A stretch of 64,000 nt of DNA from Botryococcus braunii (GCA_002005505.1 MVGU01001144.1:128830-192829); one strand, 5' to 3'. Positions 31,341-42,556 are shown, counted from the first letter of the stretch. The notes: generated from the letters alone by a model not told the origin. Translations and numbers: made by a program.

Positions 31341-32613
31341 CAACCTCACATGCTGCTGGATCTGTGTCCACTATCTTCCCATGCCAGAATTTCTTCTCAG
31401 GCTGGCATCTCCCAGCACCACCTCCTCCAGGTGCTGGTGAGCCTATGTTCGTTTCGTTGAATGTGCTTACGTCTCATGGGGCTTGCAGTACCTCGTGGCT
31501 GATAGATAGTGGTGCATCGGTGCACCTTGTAAATGATCTGTCGTTACTACACAACCCTGTCATGCATACCCAACCCCTCCCTCTTCACTTGGCCACTTCT
31601 GACGCCAAAGGAGGGATAGTTGCGACTGGGTCTGTGTGTCTGGTCAATGCCAGACAAGAGGTGTTTTGGCTGCATAATGTGCAGTGTGTGCCCACTGCAC
31701 ACACTAATCTGATTTCTGTCACAGGAGCCATTCAAGATGGAGCGTCATTCCTCACTGACAGTGCAGGTGGGTACACGACCATGAAAGGCCCAGCAGGATG
31801 GTCTGGTCAGATAGCCAGAGAACGAGGGCTGTTTTTTTTAGAATGGGTGTGTCCATTCAAGAGCCAGCATGCTGCGCAGCCACAGTCCAGTCCTCTGCCT
31901 CGTATCATGATAGGAAAGGACACGTTTGTATAGATAGACTACCGTGGCATGCAAGGTTGGGTCATCCTGGTGTTAAGAATATGACAAGGTTGGACAACGA
32001 GGATCTGGTAACTGGGATCCATGTGTCCCTTGCTCCATGCTCAGAGTGTCCTCCCCAGTGTGAGTCATGCATACAAGGGAAGCATTTTCGCCCCCCCCCT
32101 TCCAGCTTCATCCAGACCTGAAGAGAGTGTGTTAGATCGAGTGCACGTGGATACTGTGGGGTCCATTTCACCAGCTGCCATCACGGGAGAGCGGTTTTGG
32201 GTTACTGTAGTTGATGAAAAATTTCATATGATAGCCTCCTTGGCAGTGAAGTCGAAAGAAGTCATTCCCAAGGCCCTCATTGAGCTCTTGAAGTACTGGC
32301 AGACAATTCATGAGAAAGTGGGAAGTGTGTGAGATCTGATAGAGGGACAGAATTTCTGAATCAGCAGTTCAAAGAACTTTGTGCTCAGCAGGGCACTAAA
32401 ATGGAGACCTCAGCTCCATCCACGCCTCAGCAAAATGGACTTGCTGAGCGCATGAATCGGACTCTGACGGAACGCACAAGGACCCTGTTGGTGCACGCTG
32501 CAGCAGACGCTTCCATGTGGAAGAAGGCACTGGAGTCTGCTACCCTGCTTTACAACGTGGGCCCCACCACAGGCAGGCCTCTGACCCCTACTGAGATGTT
32601 CTATGGGGTAAAG
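31341..32613 (+). pseudogene. C2 protease, pre-integrase and integrase core
   Basis: Protease: TSWLIDSGASVHLVNDLSLL (frame 31337-31933). Pre-integrase: LPWHARLGHPGVKNMTRL ... CESCIQGKHFRPP (31945-32092). Integrase: RVHVDTVGSISPAAITGE, VTVVDEKFHMIASLAVKS, RSDRGTEFLNQQFKELCAQQ, TPQQNGLAERMNRTLTERTR. It stops at FYGVK (32613) where B2 inserted. Frameshifts lie near 31930, 32095 and 32330; all catalytic residues (D, D, E) are present. Confidence 0.85.
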
Positions 32614-33740
32614 TGTTGGGTTTTGTACTTTATTATGTCATGTTAATTGACGTGCGAGCGTGCGTGCACGTGCGTGCGTGCGTGCGTGTGTGAAGGTACA
32701 ATCACATGTAATAATTAGCTGTAAGTTAACCAAGCACTTACCTCAAGGTAAAGACATCTTGACAATGGCTATGAACGATCAATCTATGAGTATTAATGCA
32801 TTGAGAGATATTTATTCTATGGCTGTAAATACCTTCCAGCCTTTAGTGGCTGGAAGACATGCATCTAGAGTTAATAAATGTGTTACTGTAGGATAAGGGT
32901 CCAAATTCTGTGGATAGGAACCCTGAGCATGTCCTAATGTTCGTGAAAAAGGCTAGTAGCAGTGCTGGACAGCGCGTTTCCCACGCGCTGATCTGAGTAC
33001 AGATAGCCAGAGAACCCGGACCACCAGGCAGTCATTCGATCTCTTTGGCTTGTTAAGCCGACTCCTGAATGGACTCATGTGAATTGCTTTCTTTCTCTCT
33101 CTCTCACTTGTTGTGAGTAGCTTCTGTGGAAGCAATTGCTATACGTGGTAAGTCGGGGCTCTGCCGGTCATGTTTTTGATCACGGCCACAAATGCCGTTT
33201 TGATGATCAGAGACTAATATGGTTATGTGAATGTTGCAGAATTGTTCATCAGTTTGACACTGTCGACTATGTATGTCTTGGTCAAACTGATTAAGTACAT
33301 GGTAAGTCAGCTATGTGACGGCTGAGGGGTGCTTTTAGATAAGGTTCATCATATGCAATGAACTAAAGGTGTTAGTGTGTTCACAGGATGATATACTTGT
33401 GAGTATAGTCATCATTTATGATTAATATAACACCTTTGGATCTTTGCAGGTAAGACTAGTTAGTGTGTGTGTTCGTTCGGGAGTAGTTTGTAAGTCATTC
33501 GATCTCTTTGGCTTGTTAAGCCGACTCCTGAATGGACTCATGTGAATTGCTTTCTTTCTCTCTCACTTGTTGTGAGTAACTTCTGTGGAAGCAATTGCTA
33601 TACGTGAATTGTTCATCAGTTTGACGCTGTCGACTATGTATGTCTTGGTCAAACTGATTAAGTACATGGATGATATACTTGTGAGTATAGTCATCATTTA
33701 TAATGATTAATCTAACACCTTTGGATCTTTGCAGATCACA
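32614..33740 (+). repeat. B2 5' LTR with doubled leader (best example)
   Basis: An 1127-bp LTR. Unspliced copy: exon 1 about 33031-33147; intron 1 33148-33239 (GTAAGT...TTGCAG); exon 2 33240-33301; intron 2 33302-33386 (GTAAGT...TCACAG); exon 3 33387-33449; 44 nt of intron 3 (GTAAGAC...TTTGTAA). Spliced copy: exon 1 about 33494-33606, exon 2 33607-33668, exon 3 33669-33734, then exon 4 ATCACA 33735-33740. The two copies differ by precise removal of GT-AG introns. Confidence 0.95.
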
Positions 33741-33742
33741 AT

Positions 33743-33756
33743 GGTTCTGGGCCCAC
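33743..33756 (+). promoter_or_regulatory. B2 primer-binding site
   Basis: GGTTCTGGGCCCAC lies two bases after the LTR. It is a one-base variant of the PBS used by A, C, D and F. B1 has GGTACTGGGCCCGC in the same place. Confidence 0.65.
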
Positions 33757-33759
33757 ATC

Positions 33760-34224
33760 CATGGGGTCTCGACGCTTAGAGGCGCAGCGAGCGAACGCCA
33801 CCCTCTTTGACGTTGAACATCTCCGCAGAGGATGCTCTCTGCTGTGACGCGTGCGAAAAGTATTTTGTTGGGAAAGTCCCGTTAGTGCAAGTTGCATCGG
33901 CCATCGATCGTGCCTGTTATCTATTTGAACGATATTGTGACATTGGACTTGCCTGGAAAGAAACACAAACAAACGTACGCATTGGAAGTGAAGTAAAGTA
34001 TCCCTATCGACCGTTAGGGAGCCGTTGGTTGACTAAGCTTGAAAGTTCTGGGAATTGAATTTTGTACAGCACAGGTATTGGGTTGGTTCACTGCATAAAG
34101 AAGCTGAAGAGCTGTCAAACTCTGGCATTGAACGTCCGTTGAATACATCGCTGTATCGCTTGTTAATTGTAATTGAGATCCTTAAGTCATTAGCTGCTGA
34201 ATTTGATCACAGATTGCCTTCATG
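33760..34224 (+). pseudogene. B2 leader protein (pre-gag ORF, CxxC), frameshifted
   Basis: It starts MGSRRLEAQRANATLFDVEH, as in B1. The CxxC block is in another frame (CDACEKYFVGKVPLVQVASA), followed by SEVKYPYRPLGSRWLTKLES and, after another shift, EAEELSNSGIERPLNTSLYR and EILKSLAAEFDHRLPS. Its TGA stop overlaps the gag ATG as ATGA (34222-34225), the usual arrangement for termination-reinitiation. The two frame changes may be indels. The protein is related to the A leader ORF; function unknown. Confidence 0.65.
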
Positions 34225-37200
34225 AGTGGGTCAGCTGGTGCATCTGCTCCTCGTGGAGCAACTGGTACAGGTGTAACGGCAGCTGTTGTATCAGGCAGCA
34301 CAGGAGACCCACTAAACCCAGTCTATAACACACAGGAGTTGGCCCAATCACTTGATGTGTTATGCATAAATGGTTTCAGATGGATGAAGGATGTAGAGAA
34401 TGTTGCTAGTAGCAAGAAAATCAAGGTGTGTTTGGACGAGGAACATCCTGATACACCAGGTGATGCTTTGGCTAAGAGCCTAGTTACTGAAAAAGTTCCA
34501 GATGAGTGGGTTGATGCAGCTCTGGACAAGCCTACAGCCAAGGAGGCGTATGACTGGCTGAAAGGCAAGTTCACAGGCGGAAAGAACCAGAAGCTCATGT
34601 CAAAATGGGCCTTTCTGCTTGACTCAGGTAAAATTGAGGATGCCCAGACTTACATGGCATTTGTGGCCATGAAGTACAAGCTGGCTAGAGGTTTGAGGGC
34701 TAACAAACACCCTGTTGATGATGAGCGCCTTGCCATGGGTATAGTTAGCTGTCTTCCCAAGGCCTTTACCCACAGTCAGTCCCATTTGTATGATTCATGT
34801 GTGGGGAAAGATGAGGATGAGGTTGTATCTCGTATCAGTGCATGTGCCAAGTTTCTGGGCATTGATCAGGAGAAAGCTCCCTCTGCTTCTGCAAATCTTG
34901 TTCCCTCTGGTCCCCCTAGACCAAAGAATGCACCTGGGTTTGATGGCAATAGACCCAGGGGCATGCCCCATGACGTGCCTACCAATTTTCATGGGTGCTG
35001 GTTCTGCTTAGAGGAGGGTCACATCAGGCTGAATTGTCAGAAGTACAAAGATGATTGCGCCAGAAGGGCTGCAATCCTGGCTGGCAGAGGGCGACCTCAA
35101 AATCCTGTAGGAGGAATGGCAACTACATACTCCTCTGACTCAGGTGAATTGTCCTCACAGTGGGTGATAGATTTTGGGGCCTCCACACATGTGTGTAATG
35201 ATGTACGTCTGATGCATAATGTTCACTGGTATCCAATTCCAAAGGGTTTAAATCTAGCCACTGGCGAACACGTGGCGCAGCGTAAGGCATGTGGGACTGT
35301 GTGCTTGGTGGATCAGCAAGGAAATACATGCATATTGAGAGATGTTGAATTTGTTCCAACTGCATTGGAAAATTTAATGTCAGTGTCTGCTGGAGTTGTT
35401 GATGGTTTAAATTTTTCAACTAATCCACTAGGAGAAGTCACACATGTTTGCTGTCAGAAGTCATCGTTTCAAGTAGAAGTGACAAAAGAAAGAGGACTAT
35501 ACTTATGCTCGGTGATATGTCAGTCAGTAAAGTTGCCCCATGTTGCTAGCATTGCACATAAGTGTTCAGAGTACGACTTATGGCATGCAAGACTAGGACA
35601 CCCTAGCAGTGAAAACATGGAACGCTTGCAAACCGAAGATATGGTGAAAGGCATTGAGACGTCATTATCACCTTGCAATCATGGTCACTCACATTGTGAG
35701 GTTTGTGTTCTGGGGAAGCAGACTAGAGAGAGCTACCCATGCTCTCCGGCAACGGCTACAGAGCGATTAGAGATTGTCCACATGGATACTGTGGGTGAAC
35801 TGCCTGTACCGGGTGCTGAAGGAGAGAGATACATGCTCACCATGCTGGATGATTTCTCAAAGGCGGGTGTTGCAAGGGCATTGGTCCTGAAGTCTCAGGT
35901 GGGTGATGCTGTTAGAGCAAATCTCCTGTACTTAGAAAATCAGACTGGCCATACTGTAAAAGTTGTCAGGACTGATAGAGGGACTGAGTTTGTAAACTCA
36001 GATTTGCGTGAGTTCTTTCATTCAAAGGGGATAAGACACGAGACGTCTGCCCCTTATACCCCGCAACAAAATGGCCGGGCGGAACGCTTTAACCGTTCCT
36101 TGAAAGAGAAGGTTAGAATGTTGCTGCTACAGGCTAAGGCTCCACAAAGCTTGTGGACCGAAGCGCTGCCTACTGCTGTTAGGTTACTAAACCTCAGGGC
36201 AATTAAGGGGAAGACTGCTACCCCTTATGAGCTATTATTTGGCAGGAAGCCTGCCGTTCATTACTTGAGGGTATTTGGCTGTCTGGCATTCATCAAAACG
36301 CCTGACAAGGATCTGTCTGCCTTTTCTCCTAGATCAGAGGCAGGAATGTTTGTCGGGTACGAACCAGCATCTAAGGCATATAGAGTGCTGGTTGGGGATA
36401 AGATTGTTGAGTTCTGAACATTATTATTGAATGCCTTGTGCTTTAAGTGATCTTCATGTGTGCACTATTAGGATATGGGTCCATTGAGAACATAAGGTAC
36501 CTTGAGACACGGCAGATTCTGGACGTTTTCGAACATAAGGTACAATCCTATCTAGATCACACGTTTGTCGGATGAACTCTTAAGGCTGCCCCACCGGAGT
36601 GAATACCAACTGGTTGTGAAAGATGCTGGGCATTACCAGATGCTAGTCTTGTCCAACAGTTGTGTGTGACACTCAGCAGACAGTCGTACGGACTGTAGCT
36701 GGAGTAACTTCGTCTATTGACGACCTGTCTGCTTTGTACAGGTACGGTGCGGCAGTGTGTGTTGTATAATTGTTGCTATTGTGAGAGTGAACAAGCTTAG
36801 TGTACCCTGTAGTCACTCAAACAGACAAGGGACAGTGACTTCAGGGAGTATAGGCATGTACTTGAACGTAGCCGTCTAGAGCCTTATCTAGTGATTGCTT
36901 GATCGGTGCTTGTGTACAAGATAATGATGTAACGGAACTGGTTGTGAAAGATGCTGGGCATTACCAGATGCTAGTCTTGTCCAACAATTGTGTGTGACAC
37001 TCAGCAGACAGTCGTACGGACTGTAGCTGGAGTAACTTCGTCTATTGACGACCTGTACAAAGCTTTGTACAGGGAAAGCCGATTGCCCATAACCTTTCAC
37101 AGGTTATGGGCCCACGCCCTTCCAGCTGAGCCAAGTAAAAGCAGGAGTGAAGGTCGTCTACGGATGGGTCAGACGTAAGCGTCAACAAAGGAGCTCGAGC

Positions 37201-40200
37201 ATGGCGCAGCGGCGCAAGGGAACTCGAGTGTACCAGGACCATTATCTTACTCACAGTTTATCTTTCTGGGAAATTCATAATTGAAGTTTTAGCTGTGCTT
37301 TATCACTCATCGACGTTGTCTAGAAGCACTGAGTGAGTCGGGCCGGACTCCGGCGCAAACTTCTGAGGGGAACATGTCTGCTACTACTGTGCAAGACTGG
37401 CTGGTAAATTTCCATGACATGGAGGGAATTGTAGGGTATTGCTGCATTCCAGAAGTTTATGAGTAAGTTTGGCTGGTGAAGTGACAATAGTATGACAAAA
37501 AGGGGCAAAGAAAAGGAAAGTAGCAGTGAAACAGCAATGTCTCAACCTGGAGAAGTCAGTGGGGCCACTCCAGGGCAGTCTATGACCGGGACACAATCAG
37601 CCACTGCAGAACCAAAGGTGGAGATTGACAAGGCAGCCTACATCCCCAATACCTCTAATCCAAAGATGACCGTCATGCTTGATGATGGAGGGCGCAATTT
37701 TGAATTTTGGTATGAAGCTTTGGAGGCGTGCGCAAACACCAAGGGGGTCAGAGCAGCTTTGGAGAGGCCAATGCCAGGGTCGGTGGAGAACTCAGCCATC
37801 AAGCAGTGGCTGATCCAGTCAGTTCCAGTCATCTGGCATTCTCAGATCTCATGCCACAAAGCAGCGTTCGACTTCATCACGTGGGTGAAGAACAGTCACA
37901 CTGGAGGGAGCAACCAAGACATCAACCTTGAGTGGTACAAGGAAATGGAGCAGGGCATTAAGACAGGGGAGACACTCAAGGTCTACCTCTACAGAATGAT
38001 GGATCTGGCTACAAGTCTCAGAAACAACGCGTTCATCCTCTTGGACCACAATGTTGGGGAGCTGATGGTGAAGGGCCTCCCTCCTGTGCTGAGGCTCGAG
38101 TCCCTGGAGGTTATGGCAACCGACAAGCCGCCATTGGAGCTGATTCAAAGAATCCTGCGCGCCGCAGCCAGCCGTGGGTACAAGGACCCACCTGCAGAGG
38201 GAACACCTCAGGCCATGGCAGCTGCAGCAGTGGCTGGTCCCTCTGGGGGGGTAGCTAGAGCGTCATCAAGCGCTGGAGCTGCACCAGGAGTGGGAGCAGT
38301 ACCGGGAGTTGGAGCAGCACTACCAGCAAACGAACAGACTCCGGCTGGCCCCTCTGCAACTACTTTTGGTGGCAGGGGGCGTGGACCTGGCAGGGCAAGA
38401 AGGCCCAGAGAGGAGCTTACATGCCACTTCTGCAAGGCAAAGGGCCACTTCATGACTGACTGTGAACCGCTCAGGCAGCTGCAGGCTCTGCATCAAAACA
38501 TGCAAGCAGCAAGCGTTGGGCCTGCAGCTTACTGGGGCCAGGGAGGCCCACAGTCGTCTCCTCAAGCCTGGTGGGACCATGGATCTGGCCGGGGTGGCCC
38601 GCCTTCATCCGCTTCCAGCCCTGGACCACCTTCAGCATATAACTATCCAACAAGTCAACACACGTTTCCGGGGTGGCATTTACCACCTCCACCCCCTCCT
38701 TCTGGTGAGGCGATGTTTATCTCTCTCAATGTGCTTGCCCCAACTTCGCATGGAGCTAGCAGCACATCTTGGTTAATAGATAGTGGTGCCTCTGTGCATA
38801 TAGTCAATGATCTCTCATTGCTCCATAATCCAGTTATGCATGGACAGCCTCTTCCTCTGCACTTGGCAACCTCAGACGCCAAGGGAGGAATCATTGCATC
38901 TGGGTCTGTATGCCTTGTGAATGCAAGGCACGAAGTATTCTGGCTGCACAATGTGCAGTGTGTTCCTTCTGCGCATACCAACCTCATTTCAGTCACTGGT
39001 GCAATTCAGGATGGAGCATCTTTCCTGACTGACACTGCAGGTGGTTACACAGCCATGAAGGGACCTGAAGGGTGGCTGAAGGGTGGCTTTATCAACAGAT
39101 ATCCTCTATGTGGAATCTGCTCGCAATGTGGCTGACATTATGACCAAGCCACTTGCCAAGCCCGTGTTTGTTGGTCATCGTGATTCACTAGGTTTGAGAA
39201 GATACACATAAAGCATGCAGGCAAGGGGAAGTGTTGAGTTCTGAACATTATTATTGAATGCCTTGTGCTCTAAGTGATCTTCATGTGTGCACTATTAGGA
39301 TATGGGTCCATTGAGAACATAAGGTACCTTGAGACACGGCAGATTCTGGACGTTTTCGAACATAAGGTACAATCCTATCTAGATCACACGTTTGTCGGAT
39401 GAACTCTTAAGGCTGCCCCACCGAGTGAATACCAACTGGTTGTGAAAGATGCTGGGCATTACCAGATGCTAGTCTTGTCCAACAGTTGTGTGTGACACTC
39501 AGCAGACAGTCGTACGGACTGTAGCTGGAGTAACTTCGTCTATTGACGACCTGTCTGCTTTGTACAGGTACGGTGCGGCAGTGTGTGTTGTATCATTGTT
39601 GCTATTGTGAGAGTGAACAAGCTTAGTGTACCCTGTAGTCACTTAAACAGACAAGGGACAGTGACTTCAGGGAGTATAGGCATGTACTTGAACGTAGCCG
39701 TCTAGAGCCTTATCTAGTGATTGCTTGATCGGTGCTTGTGTACAAGATAAAGATGTAACGGAATTGGTTGTGAAAGATGCTGGGCATTACCAGATGCTAG
39801 TCTTGTCCAACAGTTGTGTGTGACACTCAGCAGACAGTTGTACGGACTGTAGCTGGAGTAACTTCGTCTATTGACGACCTGTCTGCTTTGTACAGGGAAA
39901 GCCGATTGCCCATAACCTTTTACAAAGATCAAGGTGTCAAAAAATCTGAAATTTTTTGAAGACAAATTGGGTATCCACACTCTCTCTACTGATACCCAAC
40001 TGCCCCCTGATTTCCCACGTGATGTAAACTGTGATCAGGGGTCAAGCTCTGCAGACGAAGAGGACTGGGAATTTGTCCCAGTTGACATTGCTGAGGCAGT
40101 GGACCTGAACAGGGAAGCTGGAAGGGGAGAAGACCAACTCCTACCAGCTAACCTAGAAGTGTTGCAGAGACTCAATGAAGTACTAAGGCAACAAGCTCAG

Positions 40201-41169
40201 GCGGAAGAGAGTGGGAACAGGGATACACATGGTCCAGGCGTCTCAGGGGAAGAGTCAATGGGCCCTGGGGATTAGCAGGAACAGCCAGGAGATGGTGAAA
40301 ATGATCCCGGTAGTGACTCGGATCAGGACCGCTCATCACAAGAGGCTGACAGTGGGGATGAGGCGCAGGACAGGGTAAGAGGTGGGATGAGTAGGTATGA
40401 TCTTAGAGCGACACTTGCTCAACCTGATAAGTATATACCTGGATCTTACTTTGTCAAAGACGATGCGATAGCAGGAGCAACAAGGGTCACATCACCTAAC
40501 CAAAGTGGTGCAAAGGAGAAGGAGGTCCTATCCTCTAGGAATGTAAAAATCCCTAACGATTGGTTTGAGGCGAGGAATTCACCTCAATGGGTATACTGGA
40601 AGGAGGCTATGAATGAGGAAATGGACTCAATTGAGTCTCATGAGACATTTGAATACTGTCACAAGCCTTCCCATGCCAAGGTGATCCCACCGAAGTGGGT
40701 TTATGCAATTAAAACTGATGGTTTTGGGGATGTAATCAGGTTCAAGGCGAGGCTTGTGGCACAAGGATGCAAACAAAGACCAGGGGTGGATTATTTTGAG
40801 ACTTTTGCTCCTGTCAGTACACACTCATCCAGGCGTGTGCTTCTGAATCTGGCAAACGCTAAGGGATGGAAGGTACATCAGGTAGATATTAAAACTGCCT
40901 TTCTTAATGGGTCCTTAAAGGAGGAAGTTGATGTAACTCAACCCCCCTGTTTCTCTAATGGTGATTCGAGTAGAGTATGTAAGCTTCTGAAATCATTGTA
41001 TGGCCTGAAGCAGGCCCCACGCGCGTGGCATAAGCGCTTTGTTGAAGAGCTTAGCAAGTTTGGCTTTATTGCCTGCAAAAGCGATTCATCTCTGTTTGTC
41101 AACAAGGAATCCTATGAGTCACATGTTTACTTGCTGACTTATGTTGATGACTTGTTGATTGTATGCAAG
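34222..41169 (+). CDS. B2 gag-pol polyprotein, interrupted by C1
   Basis: One open frame runs from ATG 34222 to the C1 insertion (36404) and resumes at 39930 (KVSKNLKFFEDKLGIHT) up to 41169. Domains: Gag; knuckle CWFCLEEGHIRLNC (residues 259-272); protease WVIDFGASTHVCN with Phe in place of the catalytic-motif Ser (317-319); pre-integrase WHARLGHPSSENMERL; integrase D522, D585, E621; after C1 the linker and RT (VDIKTAFLNGSLKEEVDVTQ, YVDDLLIV). A single in-frame TAG (40273-40275) separates integrase linker from RT. The start is supported by the ATGA overlap with the leader ORF. Confidence 0.9.
36405..37101 (+). repeat. C1 5' LTR with doubled leader
   Basis: A 697-bp LTR, family C. First exon copy ends TTTGTACAG followed by donor GTACGGTGCGG. 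The partial intron ends GATGTAACGG near 36934, and the second copy runs on to GGGAAAGCCGATTGCCC and CCTTTCACA. CCCATAACC faces the PBS GGTTATGGG as in C2. Confidence 0.9.
37492..39135 (+). CDS. C1 Gag-protease protein
   Basis: An intact 547-residue frame. Gag core: VMLDDGGRNFEFWYEALEAC and FDFITWVKNSHTGGSNQDIN. Ala/Gly-rich linker; canonical knuckle CHFCKAKGHFMTDC (311-324); Pro/Gly-rich linker; protease TSWLIDSGASVHIVNDLSLL (Asp430) with following strands (PLPLHLATSDAKGG). The last 20 residues come from an out-of-frame read of the deletion junction. It could supply Gag and protease but no polymerase. Start: first ATG, 375 nt after the PBS. Confidence 0.9.
   Translation: MTKRGKEKESSSETAMSQPGEVSGATPGQSMTGTQSATAEPKVEIDKAAYIPNTSNPKMTVMLDDGGRNFEFWYEALEACANTKGVRAALERPMPGSVENSAIKQWLIQSVPVIWHSQISCHKAAFDFITWVKNSHTGGSNQDINLEWYKEMEQGIKTGETLKVYLYRMMDLATSLRNNAFILLDHNVGELMVKGLPPVLRLESLEVMATDKPPLELIQRILRAAASRGYKDPPAEGTPQAMAAAAVAGPSGGVARASSSAGAAPGVGAVPGVGAALPANEQTPAGPSATTFGGRGRGPGRARRPREELTCHFCKAKGHFMTDCEPLRQLQALHQNMQAASVGPAAYWGQGGPQSSPQAWWDHGSGRGGPPSSASSPGPPSAYNYPTSQHTFPGWHLPPPPPPSGEAMFISLNVLAPTSHGASSTSWLIDSGASVHIVNDLSLLHNPVMHGQPLPLHLATSDAKGGIIASGSVCLVNARHEVFWLHNVQCVPSAHTNLISVTGAIQDGASFLTDTAGGYTAMKGPEGWLKGGFINRYPLCGICSQCG
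39232..39924 (+). repeat. C1 3' LTR
   Basis: A 693-bp copy of 36405-37101 with few differences, preceded by the polypurine tract and followed by AAGAT and the continuation of B2 pol. Confidence 0.93.
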
Positions 41170-42556
41170 TGTAGCGTGCTTTATAGGGTACCCGTGCCCA
41201 ACGGTATCCAAAATTTTTCGTGTTTAAATGGCTGAATATTATCAGGGTTTTGAGTCTGGGTTGTACTGCTGCGGTCAATTACTGTTAACGGTACGTCTGG
41301 ACAGGATCGCCACCCAGGGATTACGGCCCTGAGACCTAGCTGTTACGGTGTGACAATTGATTTACGGTGCGGGGGAAGGCTCCGGATTGCGGATTCGGCT
41401 TGCCGGCTTGTTTCGGGTTGGCCGGACTATTTTAGTCGGTAGGGCGTGCGGCTACCTAGTGGTGTGGTCGCGGTTCGTGTGGACTTAAACAATTGCGTCT
41501 TTCAAGGTTCTGTTATTACTAAAACTATATTTGGCGAGCTTATAAGGCTATTCAAGGATGTATCTATTCTTCCTTGGCTCGAGGGCTTGGGACGATTGTT
41601 CCCTACGGCTTGGGTGCGTGGCACTGAACGTGCGGCTTGATCTAGGTGGTGATGCTTCACGGTGAAGCCTTCACCTATGTGTAGGTTACGACTAGGGCCA
41701 TTGACAAATATCCTTGGAAATGTTTGGACTTACTTGTTCGTGCGGGTGTTGCTTTGGTACTCTACCGGGGTACTACGGCTCCTTGGTACGTACGGTATGT
41801 TAATGCTTCAATGTTGCTTTACTGTGTATTACTCTGAATTACTATCACAAGTTCAGTATTTGAAACAATTATGCAGGTATCACTGCAGGTGTTGCTCAGG
41901 TGGAACTCGGTTGATCCTCGGATCTGGTAAGACTCAAACACACTAACGAGGCGTGGCCCGGACAGGAGGCATGAACTTGGGGGCGAACTCTTACAACCAG
42001 CCAATTTGCGAACTCACTGTAACTGTGAGGGGGAGGCATCCCTCTTTATATAGACAACCGGCGCTTTCATGTGCATACCGGCGTAGCTCTCACGCAGCTA
42101 ACTTTTTAGAATATATCAGAAGCGGTCTTGAACGGCTTAGAATTGCCAAATCATCAATCTTTAGGTTCAGGTACATCCGTCGGCATCTATCGGTAGATGC
42201 CTTTAAGTGCCGATCACTTCCATGGGGCGACACCACACAGCACCCACGAGAAGGTAAATCTATTCAGTCTGAAGCCAATGTCTACTTCTGGCTGTACTTC
42301 CTAACACGGGACTTCCTGAGGGTCCTAATTGGTCTTGAAAGGGACCAGAATCGGGAGCCTACAGGGTAAAAGGTCGCCAATTTTCTAGGTCTTATTCCCC
42401 AATGGGATGAAGATATGTACCATCACAATTTCCACTCGATTCCGAGCTGTCAAATGTCTCTCTTTCGCCGGCATCATATTTCTACCGGTTTCGCATCATA
42501 AACACAACAATTAATGATTGTCCACTTGCAGTCACAGCCACACGCCATTTCACGAC
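41170..42556 (-). repeat. Probable GY3 3' LTR
   Basis: This non-coding 1.4 kb starts (minus strand) TGTCGTGAAATGG and ends AAAGCACGCTACA. A TATATAAAG box reads on the minus strand near 42058-42048. The same AAAGCACGCTACA also precedes the presumed LTR start next to the polypurine tract, so the exact start is uncertain by about 20 bases. With no second LTR in the window this is an assignment by position. Confidence 0.55.

Larger units (their letters stand above)
28377..32613 (+). mobile_element. Copia C2, 5' half
   Basis: A plus-strand Ty1/copia element inserted in B1 RT (left flank GTTTC, 28372-28376). The 5' LTR, PBS, gag, protease and half of integrase are present. Solo LTR H interrupts gag and B2 interrupts integrase at 32614 after TPTEMFYGVK. 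Its RT, RNase H and 3' LTR are absent, lost in the deletion that ends at 44408. Confidence 0.9.
36405..39924 (+). mobile_element. Copia C1, non-autonomous (gag-protease only)
   Basis: A complete insertion with LTRs 36405-37101 and 39232-39924, TSD AAGAT (36400-36404, 39925-39929), PBS GGTTATGGGCCCACGC (37102-37117) and polypurine tract AAGGGGAAG (39223-39231). The 2.1-kb interior encodes gag and protease, then jumps to the last residues of RNase H (ILYVESARNVADIMTKPLAK). Integrase, RT and most of RNase H are deleted. A GAAGGGTGGCT direct repeat marks the junction near 39070-39090. Confidence 0.93.
32614..41169 (+). mobile_element. Copia B2, 5' part
   Basis: A plus-strand relative of B1 inserted in C2 integrase (left flank TAAAG, 32609-32613). 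It has a full 5' LTR with doubled leader, PBS, leader ORF, and a nearly intact gag-pol frame interrupted by C1 (TSD AAGAT). It ends at YVDDLLIVCK (41169), where gypsy GY3 begins. RNase H and the 3' LTR were lost in the deletion. Confidence 0.92.

Noticed and set aside
41446..42369. Short ORFs in 41.4-42.4 kb as genes
   Set aside because: No motifs, no codon signal; the region sits where the GY3 3' LTR belongs.
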